Shown: positions 11,660 to 21,860 of the stretch, in pieces
Layout: each line of letters begins with the position of its first letter
How positions within the stretch are numbered: position 1 is the first letter of the stretch
Assembly: GCA_022702705.1 (NCBI GenBank)
Contig: CM040430.1
Location: 81,860,227-81,924,226, forward strand
Source of the DNA: Papilionanthe hookeriana x Papilionanthe teres
Taxonomy: Eukaryota > Streptophyta > Magnoliopsida > Asparagales > Orchidaceae
Direction of reading: 5' to 3'
Length of the DNA stretch: 64,000 nucleotides
The notes under the pieces: generated by a model
Told to the model about the DNA's origin: nothing
The model's database searches: none
What the model saw: only the letters and a program-made list of their open reading frames with translations
Position numbers and translations under genes: made by a program

Positions 11660-11710
11660 ACAATTTTATAAAACAAAGTAGTCTGTTACTCTAGTAAATA
11701 ATTTCTTTGT

Positions 11711-11728
11711 TTCCCGACAACGGCGCCA
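11711..11728 (-). other. Primer-binding site of A (tRNA-Asp type)
   Basis: Minus strand reads TGGCGCCGTTGTCGGGAA, two changes from the Athila PBS TGGCGCCGTTGCCGGGGA, complementary to the 3' end of plant tRNA-Asp as I remember it. It is six bases from the LTR end. Confidence 0.88.
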
Positions 11729-11770
11729 AAAACTTGACCCACTTTTAATATGTTTGCAATTTATGTTTAT

Positions 11771-11805
11771 AGCAACGACACCAAAAACTTAATCCCGCTT
11801 TAAAT
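11771..11805 (-). other. Decayed PBS duplicate inside the A LTR end
   Basis: Sense direction AAGTTTTTGGTGTCGTTGCT resembles the true LTR/PBS junction AAGTTTTTGGCGCCGTTGTC about 45 bp away. It looks like a tandem copy of U5-end plus PBS that has lost CpGs. Confidence 0.65.
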
Positions 11806-12857
11806 ATATATATATGATTTAATGATGAAATGTATAATGTGGATTCTACGCAAGTATACGTATCGTATCAAGTAATACAGGGCTCTAGTGGAGTCCTGGT
11901 TACCGATCCCACGGGAAGTTTTTAAGCGATTTGTTATCGACTAAATTTAAAGGAATTACTTACTAATATAGTAAACGAAAATTTAAAGTAACTACAGCAA
12001 ACTAAAGTAAACTAATGCTTGAAATAAGTTGATTTAAATAATTCAGAAAAAGGATCCATCTCCTTGTTTTTAGAAAATTAAGTGAATGATAAATTTAAAT
12101 AGAATTCTTGAATTGTATTGTGACAAATAGGAGCATTCCTATTCTTTAACCTTTGGTCCAGGTGCAAAGAACATTGACTAATCCTATGTTTGATTAATCG
12201 ATCTGCGGCTAGGTTCGGGAGGATATCGCTGCCACTTCGAGCTCCCACGTTCCCCTCACCTGTGGGCTAACATCTACACTTCAGCTCTCAAACAATAAGA
12301 CCAAATTGAATATTTTAGTCTGTCACACTAAAATGTTCAATTCTACGTCCGATATATAATATTTCCCTATTTATTTGCACCCTCCTTCCAAGGTTTTTGA
12401 CTTCCTTGAATATTGGATGTAATTTTTACTATAGTTGATAATTCAACATATTTTAACAACTCAATTGACCAGATTGAAAGTAAATTAAGTTTTAAGTAAA
12501 AATTATCACAATTTATTTTAATATATTAGGTACTTCTATTTAATTTCATCAATCCGCATAATTTTCGTAAACAAGGAGAAAGACTAAGAAAACTACTCAG
12601 AATGCATGGAAATAAAACAAAGCATGGATTTCATTTAAAGTTAACAACAACGATAAACAAAGATACTTATCTTAATTTCCTCCCCAAGCAGACTCCTTGA
12701 AGTTCCTTTGACTTTTCCTTCTAGTACAACAAACTTCTAAATATCACTCAACTAAACTAAAGAAACTCACTAATGACGAACAACAAACACACTTAATACA
12801 CCAAAAAGAGACTCAGTCTCTCTAAAATAGACACACCTAGACACTAGAATTTGGCCT

Positions 12858-12867
12858 CTATTTATAG
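12858..12867 (-). promoter_or_regulatory. TATA box, 5' LTR of A
   Basis: CTATAAATAG on the minus strand. The upstream flank GAAGAGGTG, TTAAGCA is shared with the B LTR promoter. The palindrome array starts about 80 bp further upstream. Confidence 0.72.
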
Positions 12868-12946
12868 AGGTAGGCAAAGGTCCAAGGGGTGCTTAAACAC
12901 CTCTTCAAAAAGTGTCCAGGTTCAAAGTATTTGCATTTTGAATTGT

Positions 12947-13160
12947 CTCGCAGTTGGCGGGAAACTACCTCGCCGTCAGCGGGGCTTCTAGAAGGTCTTC
13001 AAACTGTGCGATCTCACTGTCGGCGGGCACAGGCTCGCTGTCGGCGGGCTCAGGCTCGCTGTCGGCGAGGTAGTTATAATTCCTTCAGAAATTCTCCTCA
13101 TGATCTCGCCGTCGGCGGCCTCGATCCCGCCGTCGGCGGCCTCGATCCGCCGTCGGCGAC
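12947..13160. repeat. A-family palindrome array, 5' LTR copy (about eight units)
   Basis: Eight dyads, from CTCGCAGTTGGCGGG to CGCCGTCGGCGAC, in U3. This is two units more than the 3' LTR array, with the extra units near 13020-13060 and 13125-13150. Short reading frames across it exist only because of the repeat and are not genes. Confidence 0.85.
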
Positions 13161-13339
13161 TTAGTTCAATTTGCATGAATTTCGTCCTTTTTGATCCAAA
13201 TTCGCTCCATTTTATGTTTTTTGCTTTAATCACTTATAAATCTTCATTCTTGCAGTAAAATAAAGAAAATACCTTTCTTTAAAGTGCAATTTCATAAAAA
13301 AAATAGATAAGAATTTCTTAATGAATTTTTCTGTGATCA

Positions 13340-13800
13340 GTTCCTTAGTCCGAATGGCATTACTGTGTAGCAGTATATTCCGATTGGCGTTCTGAAGGCT
13401 GTGAGCTTTTCATCTTCCGATGCCATCTTTATCTGGTTGTATCCTGATGTTCCATCCATGAATGAAAATATTTCATGTGTTGAAGCAACGTCGATCATCG
13501 ACTACGGGATTGGTAGTGGAAATTCGTCCTTTGGACATGCTTTATTTAAATCTCTGAAGTCTACGCAGATTCTAATATGACCATTCTTCTTTCTGACTGG
13601 TACCATGTTGGCTAACCAAGTTGGGTATTGTTCTTCACGGACAAATTTAGTGTCTATTAGCTTCTTAACTTCAGCTATTACTTGTTGTTCAATTTCTTGA
13701 CGCATTCTTCTGGGAGCTTGTCTGACTGGAACGGAAGTAGGATCCACTCCTAATCTGTGACTGCGACTTCGGAGCTAATCCCGGCATTTTGTTGTAGCTC
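13340..13800 (-). pseudogene. Reverse transcriptase of D, N-terminal fragment
   Basis: Visible in order: VDPTSVPVRQAPRRMRQE, VAEVKK-like helix, YPTWLANMVPVRKKNGHIRI, CVDFRDLNKACPKDEFPLPI, an in-frame TAG near 13502, then SMIDVASTHEIFSFMDGTSG (first catalytic Asp region, FMDG), YNQIKMASEDEKLTAFRTPI and MPFGLRN. This is the Tat-type RT. It stops at 13340 because element A is inserted there, so the YMDD-equivalent box is not in the window. Confidence 0.9.
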
Positions 13801-14563
13801 AAGCAAAACAGTCCTTGAATTCCATTAGTAGCTTGATTATATCTTCGGAGTCTTCTTTATTGAGTAAGGAGCTAACAAAGGTTGGCCTAGGCTCTTCGCT
13901 AGTACCTAAGTTAACTTCCATTAACTCGTCTATTGTAGATTTGATTTCTTCTTCGAATTCTGGTGGAGCGTCGCCGATTGGTAGATCTTCAAGATCTTCG
14001 AAGCTTCTAAGTAGTCTTCATTAGGTTCGCAGTGACAACCGAAGCAAAATCCCGTATCGTCAGCCGATCTACTGTGCCGAATCCGAGACCATGTTTTGAA
14101 TTGGGAGGCCGACCGACATTATTCCAAATTTTTCAAAGTGTTGTGATAGGCCTTTTGTCCATTGTCGAGGTAAGACACCACGTTGAATTAAATTTTGAAC
14201 ACAGGGAGAGTACCACTCAAAAGGTAGTTCCATTAATTCGGAAGAAGTAACATCTTCAAATTGTACATCTTTTTCAGTATTGGAAGAAGAAGCACCACGG
14301 TAAAACTTAATCGGCTTAGCACCACCACCATGCACTTCCTTGACCACCATACCCTCGATCTTATTAGAATGGATCGGGGTCAGGGTTATAGTATGTACAT
14401 AATGGTTAATCTTCTCGTACATTGATTTGTATTCTTCATTCTTTTCATCTTCGAGATAGATCTTGAGCTGGGGTTTCTTTTGACTTATTGTCGCTGCTTC
14501 TTTCTCAATTTCTTCTTCTTCTTCGAAACTGTTCTCCCAATCAACATCGATGATCGGTTTCTT
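13801..14563 (-). pseudogene. Protease-RT linker region of D
   Basis: Contains an open stretch (14422-14069) with MYEKINHYVHTITLTP and LMELPFEWYSPCVQNLIQRG. Upstream of RT is a decayed CFAWSYNKMPG-like segment typical of Tat elements. Several stops. Ogre elements often have an intron in this area; I cannot place one here. Confidence 0.55.
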
Positions 14564-15564
14564 CTATCCAACTGTTCCAACGTTTCTTCCACGTCCTCGT
14601 CCCCGGCCTCCACCTTGGGTGCGAGTTCTGGAGAAATCTTCACCATCTAGCCGTAAGGGAGTGGTGAGTAACTGTTGGACTAGAAGTTCAGGTTCTTCAT
14701 TTTCTTGAATTTCTTTTGCTTCATTTGGTATGGTATTTCTGGAAAAGATTGTTTTCTTCGGAGGCGCGTAGTAGGCCGCATCTTCATGAATTCCAATTTC
14801 ATTCATGGAGAACGGTTGCAAATCACCTTTGATACAACTTGTTCCCCTCCTTCATAATACTTTATGCACCGGTGCGAGATGACGGTACCATCCGATTTTC
14901 ATGGATCCATGGCCGACCCGAGTAGAGCGTTAAACGATGTCTCGGAATCAATTATGTGGAATTTTGCGGTTGTCTTTGCTAAATCACCGGTCTTCATTAG
15001 TAGTGTTATCGATCCAAGAGCTCTTTCTCCTTTTTGATTGAAGTCTCTTAATAGCATCTTGTCTGCTTCAAGCTCGCGAGCATCAATTTCCAAATATGCT
15101 AGCTTCCAAAGATTCATTATGTTGATTGATGCTCTCGAATCAACTAACACTCTGGAGAGAATAAATTTTCTAATAGTGACTGAAATGTATAATGGTCGGT
15201 TGTGATCTGCTGTTCTAAGTAATAGATCATTGTCCGTGAAGGTAACACCTCGATGTTCTCTTAACGAGCAAACCTCGTCGAAGGAATCACCAGCTATTTG
15301 ACCTAAACAGATCTCTGGATCAAGTAGAGCCTTGATCAGAGCTTCTCTCATTTCCTTTGACAGGATCAGAGCGTCGTATATGCTTAGTTTGGCCGGTAGC
15401 TTCCTAAGATGGGCTAGCACGTTGTAGTCCACTTTATTACCATGTTCCTCGGTTTCTTCCCGAATGGGTAGTTCCTCTGCTGGGGTTGGCTCTTCCTGAG
15501 CAACCACCTGCTTTCCTTTATCCTTTGGACCCACTCTCGGAGGTAGAACTTTTCCACTTCTCAA
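14564..15564 (-). pseudogene. Aspartic protease region of D
   Basis: Starts with the gag-end motif MRSGKVLPPRVG, then a charged linker and NVLAHLRKLPAKLSIYDALI. The protease core is RVLVDSRASINIMNLWKLAY, where the expected Asp-Ser/Thr-Gly has Arg in place of Gly. Then FNALLGSAMDP, and after a break at about 14890 FSMNEIGIHEDAAYYAPPKK. The tail is Gly-Arg rich (GGGRGRGRGR). The active-site Gly change and the break make it inactive. Confidence 0.8.
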
Positions 15565-15693
15565 ATTTACTTCAGTTATCTCTTCTGAATTTGGTGTTGA
15601 ATCTGCCGGTGTATCCTCTTGAATTGGAACCGCTAGCTCTTCTAAAGTTGCTTCGGTGTCTGATGGTTCTAATTCTATCGTGATCAGAGCTCC

Positions 15694-17998
15694 TCAAAAT
15701 TCACAAATAGACTCGTTGCTTGTCGAGCTTTCGTAGCCTCCTTTGTGAACATCTTCTTCGTCATGGTTGTCGAGGTTGTGTATGATTTGAGAATCATTAT
15801 TTGTATTGGAATCGAGATCCGGATTAAGCCGGTTGTCGCTAGTTACGTAATCATTAGAAACAGTCAAAACGTAGCCAACGCCATAACCCTTATTATTATA
15901 AGATCCCGCCAGAGCGAGCAAATAATCATACAGAGTCAGGAGTTCGAGGGATTTCTCCCCCGAATTGGAAACAACCATCCTACGATAAGCAGCCCCTAGT
16001 CTACCCTTCGAAGCCTCAGTCTTCTTTTCTTCCACGATCTTCTCCTCCTTACGGGGTGGTTCTTCAATCGCAAGTGATAGTGCCGGCTCAACGGGTTTCA
16101 AACTACGAGTTGAAGCGTGTACCGAAGCGGCTCGGATGTGATCCAAAATTCTCTTTGATGACTTCTTCCGGACGGTATTCCATCCATCATCGATCGTGTA
16201 TGGGTTTATCGGAACAATGGGATCCGTTGAAATAACATTGATGGAACCTCCTTTCTGGGGTTCCTTCATGTATTCCTTTGGGATCGTTATGTTCCCTCTC
16301 CGGAGATTGTCATCAAGCCAACTCTTGAAAGTGATGCAATCCTCTATCTTGTGTCCGAGCATCTGATGGTAAGGACAATAGTTCGGATGATCTTTCTTAT
16401 TGACTTCCTCTGGCTTCTTGGGCTCTGGCAGCTGAAAATCCGGTGTCTTCATTAAGCTGCGGAACATCTTTGCTACTGCTTCAGTTTTGAATGGATATTC
16501 TCTATTTAGAAGTTCTCTTAAAGTACGTGACGAACGAGGGGGTTGTTCATAATGTCGAGGTGACTGATAGTTCGTACGAGGTTGTCGATAACCCTGCCGA
16601 GGTTCGTCGATAGCCTTGTCGAGGTTGTTGATAGCCCTGCTGAGGTGGCTGTTGATATGTCCATTGCGGTGGTTGGTAACTAGGCTGCGGTCGCTCTGGC
16701 GGTATCTGCATTGGCTGCTTGCCCTTATCTACTGCCGCGACGATTCCAGATTTCTTCTCGAATGTTTTCACAGGCTTCTACTTATCATTCTTATCAACGA
16801 AACTTAACTGTTTTGCCTCTTCTTGCAAGCTCCCGGCCTTGCTAAGCAACTTCTCGAAAGTCTTGATTGTAAATCCTTTAAGGAGGAGTGCTATCGGGCC
16901 ATGGATACTTTTAAGTAGGATGCCGACTGCATGTTGTTCTTGAAGCTGTGGTTCACACTTCATGCTTAAGTTTCTTCATCGAAGTATGTAATCCACTAAA
17001 GTCTCGTTCGGCTTCGTTGCTCCACCACTATATCACCGATAGTGATGTGGTGCTGAGCCCCGACAAATCGTTTAACGAAGAGATTCTCCAGTTCTGAAAA
17101 GGTCTTTACTGAAACCTTTGGCAATTCTGCGTACCAGTCGAAGGCAATCCCTGACAAACTGCTGACGAACTGACGGAAGAGTAAAGCGTCACTCCCACAG
17201 GCATTGCAGCAACTAGCAAGAAAATGTGCGACATGCTGCCGAGGGTTTCCTGTTCCATCAAAAGTCTTAAACAGAGGTGGTACGAAGCCTTTCGGGTATT
17301 GGACTGCATCTAACTCTTCGGGGTAAGGTCTACCGATCCGAATAGATGCTCCACTCTTGGATTGTGCTAAAGCTTCTTGCACTCTTTGTTCTACCATATT
17401 TTTAATTTCCTTTTACGGAATCATGCTTTGTGCGGAATCTTTCTTTGGTGGTTCATCTCTCGTTGATGGATGTGATCTCCTTTCCTCCATCCGCAATATG
17501 GATAATTTATGGGGATGTCTCTTTCTGAGGCTGGGCCTAACTTTGGAGAGTGGTTAAGGCAGCAGCCATCTCTTCCATCCTCTTTGCCATCTGGGAAATT
17601 GTATCATCTCTTTCCCGAAGCTGTGCTCTCAACACTTCAGGTTCATCACTTTCTGCAGCCGTCGGAGCACCTTGTGAAGCTGATGATGCTCCCGTTTCAA
17701 CCATGTTGATCTTGGCATACTCCTCATCCATGAACTCTGATGAGTCAACTTCATCTCCGAGTTCTTCTTCTCTTTCTTTTACTAACCGTCGGATATCGGT
17801 CCTTAATTTGTCCATGGCATCCTCTAATGGCCTTTTCCACACGGTCTCGCAGTTGTCATGTGACGGTTGTTGAACTTCTTTTTCGGGAGTTTCCTTTATC
17901 GCAGTAGCACTTCCTTCTGATTCTAGTCTCCTGACAAAACTTTTCTTCTCAGGACATTGTTTTGGTCTTAGCTGACCAGTAGTAGGTAGCCATACCAT
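15694..17998 (-). pseudogene. Gag of D
   Basis: Capsid precursor of the Tat type. The N-terminal part (17998-17537) is charged with a heptad-like helix (LRAQLRERDDTISQMAKRME). The core from 17397 shows FKTFDGTGNPRQHVAHFLAS, RQFVSSLSGIAFDWYAELP and FSELENLFVKRFVGAQHH. A second part is at 16963-16778 (GILLKSIHGPIALLLKGF). A Pro/Gln/Tyr-rich segment follows, then the Tat-type knuckle NYCPYHQMLGHKIEDCITFK near 16370. Four frame breaks are evident (about 17530, 17000, 16770, 16500). Confidence 0.85.
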
Positions 17999-18098
17999 CT
18001 TTCTTGCAGTCGGAAGCCTAAGACCGGATGGTCTATCGGCTATATGCTGGAAGGTGGTATCCTCCCTAATTTGTAGTCCCTATACAACAACGGGTGGA

Positions 18099-18413
18099 CT
18101 AGCTTTTATCTTCTTCTTTGGTTTCTCGTGACGACAGACGAGGCTCTATTCGCGAGTCCAGGCGGGATTTAGCTGGCACCCGTCCTTTCCTTCTTAAGAT
18201 TTCAGACACAGGGCTTCTTTCTTTCTTTGCCAATCTTTTTATCACCGCTTGCAGTTGGGCAAATGGCGTAGTCTTATCCCTTTTCCTTTTGTAATTATTG
18301 TAGTACGCAGGTCGGGGTAATGCGGCGGCGATCCTACGGACATCCTCTTCATCCGATGCGACAAAGAGAGGGTGAAACCTGCTCCCTTCCAACAGAGGTA
18401 TATACTCAGGCAA
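18099..18413 (-). pseudogene. Unrecognised basic segment between ORF1 and gag of D
   Basis: 104-residue open stretch, Lys/Arg-rich (NNYKRKRDKTTPFAQLQAVI, RLAKKERSPVSEILRRKGR). I do not recognise a family. Position suggests it continues ORF1 or the N-terminal gag extension after a frameshift. Confidence 0.4.
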
Positions 18414-18541
18414 TTCTTTTCTTTCCTCAGGGATTTCTCTAGAAAAGCAACTTCAACAGCTCTAGCTTTCTTGGCGATCTTCCTGCTTCTATTTCTCCTT
18501 TGAGTTCGAGTTAGGGGTGCAACTCTTGAACTGGACCCAAT

Positions 18542-18952
18542 CTAAAAAATAGATGGTATTGTAGTGAAATCTGTACCCTCCACGGTGACAGGCTCATCAC
18601 AGACTTGGATTTCCTTCCCCTTCAGTTTGGCAGAAGTCGGGGTAGGTGCTGAGATGACTAGACCGGTGGGGGTAGAGACAACAGTCCTCCTACGAACAGT
18701 AGTACTCCTCTCAGATGGAACCCTTTGTAGGGGAGGGAATTCTTGAGTTGATTTCAGGTTGAACTCAATCACGGGTTTCTCAGTTTTTGACACTTTGTCC
18801 ATTAGTGTGAAGAGAGTGACATCAGCGAACTTGATGTCTGTGTTGCTAAATCCTTGTCCAAAATGGATGATTCCATTGCCGGGCAGCTCATCCTTGTAAA
18901 CGGTGAAGTCCATTCCATTGGTGAAGGAAAAGATTAACTTCGGGGTAGTCAT
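18542..18952 (-). CDS. ORF1 of D, ahead of gag (Ogre-type position)
   Basis: Start taken at 18952 (MTTPKLIFSFTNGMDF) because the longer frame to 19042 has no family-like content. About 136 residues: a beta-rich start, then a Thr/Val-rich tail (STTVRRRTVVSTPTGLV). Ogre elements characteristically carry an extra ORF1 between the leader and gag, which is the basis for the name. The function of ORF1 is not established. It may be truncated, since a related basic segment follows in another frame. Confidence 0.5.
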   Translation of the reverse strand: MTTPKLIFSFTNGMDFTVYKDELPGNGIIHFGQGFSNTDIKFADVTLFTLMDKVSKTEKPVIEFNLKSTQEFPPLQRVPSERSTTVRRRTVVSTPTGLVISAPTPTSAKLKGKEIQVCDEPVTVEGTDFTTIPSIF

Positions 18953-19471
18953 TTTTCGCGGGGCAAATTCCGAATGTCGGTCCCGAATTATACTTCCTTT
19001 CGTCGTAAAGTTTAGGACGAGAAAGAAAGAGTACGAACACATTTTCGTTTATCTTAGTGTATTTGTGATTTTTAAAAGAGCTTATTTATTAGAAGGTTAT
19101 TTATTAGAGGATTTGTTTTTTAAGAACGGATTGTTTAATGGTATAGAAAAGGTAAAGGATCTGATTCAGAATTGGAAGGGAAGAGAAAGTCTTATGCAAG
19201 ACTTCTCAACTCGAAGGACCACTCCTAAACTAACACTTATTGAGGGTCCACCCCACCTCAGAAAAGAGGTAAAAGGATCTCAGAACCTCTCTGTTTAGGG
19301 GTGTCTAAACAGTGGCTCCTAAATCTGAGAGGAGTTGGCTATACTCGTTCAAGATAGAAATGAACGTGGTATTCCAACAGAAGAATGGTAGTTTTGGTCC
19401 ACTAGGGATATGGACTCACCACCAATTTATGAAAGCAAAACCATCTAATCAAAAATGAAGAGAGGAACTAT
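18953..19471 (-). other. 5' leader of D
   Basis: Between PBS and ORF1. Purine-rich in places, no convincing coding frame in sense. A plus-strand open stretch here is antisense shadow. Confidence 0.5.
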
Positions 19472-19489
19472 TCCCCAGCGGAGTCGCCA
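19472..19489 (-). other. Primer-binding site of D (tRNA-Arg type)
   Basis: Minus strand TGGCGACTCCGCTGGGGA, the Ogre/Tat PBS pattern that I recall being assigned to tRNA-Arg. It lies five bases from the LTR end at 19495. Confidence 0.8.
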
Positions 19490-19530
19490 TAAGTTGTCGG
19501 CATATTTTTAGGTTATGTGTTGTATTTTGA

Positions 19531-19568
19531 AAAGGGGTCGCCTACAGAAATTGTCGGCGAATTTTTAG
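19531..19568 (-). other. PBS-like duplicate inside the D LTR end
   Basis: Plus-strand GGGGTCGCCTACAGAAATTG then TCGGCGAATTTTTAG parallels the true junction GAGTCGCCATAAGTTG then TCGGCATATTTTTAG about 50 bp away. It looks like a second U5-end/PBS copy. Confidence 0.5.
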
Positions 19569-21639
19569 ATTTTAATTTTAATTTAAATATATATAATTTA
19601 GAAAGTAGCATTTGATTTTGAAAATAATTTTTAAATTTGAAGATTTTAAGATATGAAATCAAACCGATCTTACATCCCAAATAGTTTATATAAACGAGCA
19701 CCGCATCATAAACCGTGTATCTATCTCGAAGAATAGATACACTGCTTGATGATGGGACTCGATTAAATAAACTAGAAGATTTGTGACATCCGTTTGGTTT
19801 GCGAACCAATTTTATAAGCGGACAAGTTCCCCTACTTAATATAAATGAATTAAGCAAGGTTTATATTACCGGGGCTCTTAAAGTTCCTTATAAGGGCAAG
19901 CTCCTATAGTTAATTACATCTTAAATGACAGGAATCATTTAAGAAAACTCTCGATAATGATCAGTAGTTTTGCTCTCAAGAATTTCAAAGTTTTAGATTT
20001 TTAAAGGATTGGATTTTGGAAATTTCAATAGGGAATGGGTCAAATTTGGAACGATTATTTTCGGGAGTCCAAAGGAAGAGAAGTAGGAGAAGGCCGAGGA
20101 TCCAAGAAGAAATCTTGGCAGCTTCCCAAACTATCCTATTGTTTGGCTTCAATTTAGGAGTTTATTTAATGTTTCAATTCAGTCAATTTTATTTATTTAG
20201 GCCTTATATTTGCATGACATAATCATACAAATAGCCTCGAAGATATGAGGGTTTATGTCGTACCGAACGACTACCTCGGAGTCCTAAGACTGGTTAGGGC
20301 TTAATTTGCATAACATGATTATGAAAATGCCTAACGAAGAGTTGAGGATTTATGTTGCACTAGGAAAACTACCTCGATGTCCAATGGCTTGGTTATTTAA
20401 TTCTAAGAAAGGTTTTGCTTGAAGTAGACCCGAGTTTTGCTGATGACGATGGCCGTGCTGCCCACCATGCTTCCGAGCTCCTTGTTGTTGCAGAGGTTTT
20501 AGTTTTAGAAGTCATGAATCAGGAGATGAGAAAAGTGTTTTGGTTTAGAAAAAGTCTTATGTTCAAGTGTTTTTAATGTTTTAATTAAAACAAATCTTAA
20601 AGTTGCTTAAACAGAACCGATTAAGATCCCACGGTTCCGTCATCCCGACACCATTATTTTCATCGAATTCACTTAGTCCAGATGACTTTTCTAAACTTAA
20701 CTGAATGAGTTCCATACTTTCATTTAGACCATGGCAAATCCCGTTAGCAACACGTGGGTTACATAATCCGAGGTATTCCCGATCATTCAATGAGACGTTT
20801 TAATTTAGTTGTGATTGTACTTTTGTTGTTCTATTTGTGATTAAATTTTGAGTTGTTTTATATTTTGGAATGTTGTGGCGGTGAATTTTATCTTGCAATG
20901 ACTTTTAATTTAGTTTTGGTTTCAGTTCAGGGACTATCCTAAAGGTTTTTGTTTTCATGTAACAGTTTTATTTATCATGTAAGAAAAGTAAAGTACAGTG
21001 TCTGTAAGTAAATTGCAATTAATTAAAAGCATACCTGGAGGGTCTTCCCGTCATCCCAAGCTGCACTTAAAACACATGTTAATACATTTAAATATTTCAA
21101 CAGATACCTAGGTAAAGCTAAGGGAAGGGTTTTGGTTGTCTACCAGATTCCTAATCCTATAACTAGTCATTTCCTATGACGTCTAGGTTCTTGGTTTGGT
21201 TTAAGGATGATTTTCTTTATCAAAGAACAACTAAATTCAGTTGTTCTTCCAAAACATCCCTTCATATTGAGGAAGTGCTTAGGACGAGTCCTAAACATCT
21301 TTTCAATACTTCTGGGATTGTTTTAAGTCCAAGTAAATTTAGCTGCACAGGTGAATTAATCATCCAGGAATTTAGTTAAATTTTTTTTCTTGCTCAGTGA
21401 ACTTATGTATTTGATTACCTAATGAATGAAGTGACATCTCACTTAATACTCTATTTAAGATTTATAATAATTAAAGCCTTTAAGGGCAAGTTAGTTTATT
21501 GAGAATTTTAATCATTTTTAATTTAGTTTAATTATGAGGTTTTAATTGATAATCTTAAGTTTGGAATAGTGTTCAAATTATTTTAGATTTAATTCTTAAT
21601 GATGTCATTTAAGTTTGTTGTTAAATGATTTTAATTCAA

Positions 21640-21860
21640 TTTGATTTTAATTTAATTTAATTTTAATTTAATTTAATTTTATTTAGTTTAATTTAATTTA
21701 ATTTAATTTAATTTAATTTAATTTAATTTATTTGAATTTTGATTTAATTAAAATTTAATTTAATTTAATTTAATTTTAATTTAATTTTATTTTATTTAAT
21801 TTTATTTAATTTAAATTTAAATTTAAATTTAATTTAATTTTAATTTTGATTTTAATTTTA
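21640..21860. repeat. (TTTAA)n low-complexity tract in the D LTR
   Basis: Near-uninterrupted TTTAATTTAA units. The same tract is longer in the palindrome copies (49680-49900, 51190-51430) and absent at the matching place of the 27504-33517 LTR. Confidence 0.85.

Larger units (their letters stand above)
1..13339 (-). mobile_element. Element A, Athila-like Ty3/gypsy retrotransposon
   Basis: Nearly complete element read on the minus strand. Order in its sense direction: 5' LTR (11735-13339), tRNA-Asp-type PBS, gag, protease, RT/RNase H, integrase, a conserved post-integrase box, extra gene 1, extra gene 2, noncoding 3' region, polypurine tract, 3' LTR cut by the window start. The two LTRs align throughout their shared part with scattered substitutions. 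Gag (NPDVAANSFELKPAIIQMVQ), the CDLG protease and the RT style are those of the Athila lineage. It sits inside the RT gene of element D, so it is younger than D. Frameshifts and stops in every gene make it non-autonomous now. Confidence 0.92.
11735..13339 (-). repeat. 5' LTR of element A
   Basis: 1605 bp, bounded on the plus strand by TGACCCA and TGTGATCA, so it has TG/CA ends. It pairs with 1-1244. From right to left: GC palindrome array, TATA box, R/U5, then near its inner end a second PBS-like sequence. The adjoining flank at 13340 begins gttcc, the presumed target-site duplicate; the partner copy is outside the window. Confidence 0.9.

Noticed and set aside
12947..13160. Repeated GC-rich palindromes resembling a CRISPR array
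   Set aside because: Units are variable, spacers are short, irregular and not unique, the same units lie in both LTRs of a plant retrotransposon, and no cas genes are present.
18903..19298. 131-residue plus-strand frame near the D leader
   Set aside because: Antisense to ORF1 and the leader of D, no recognisable domain.
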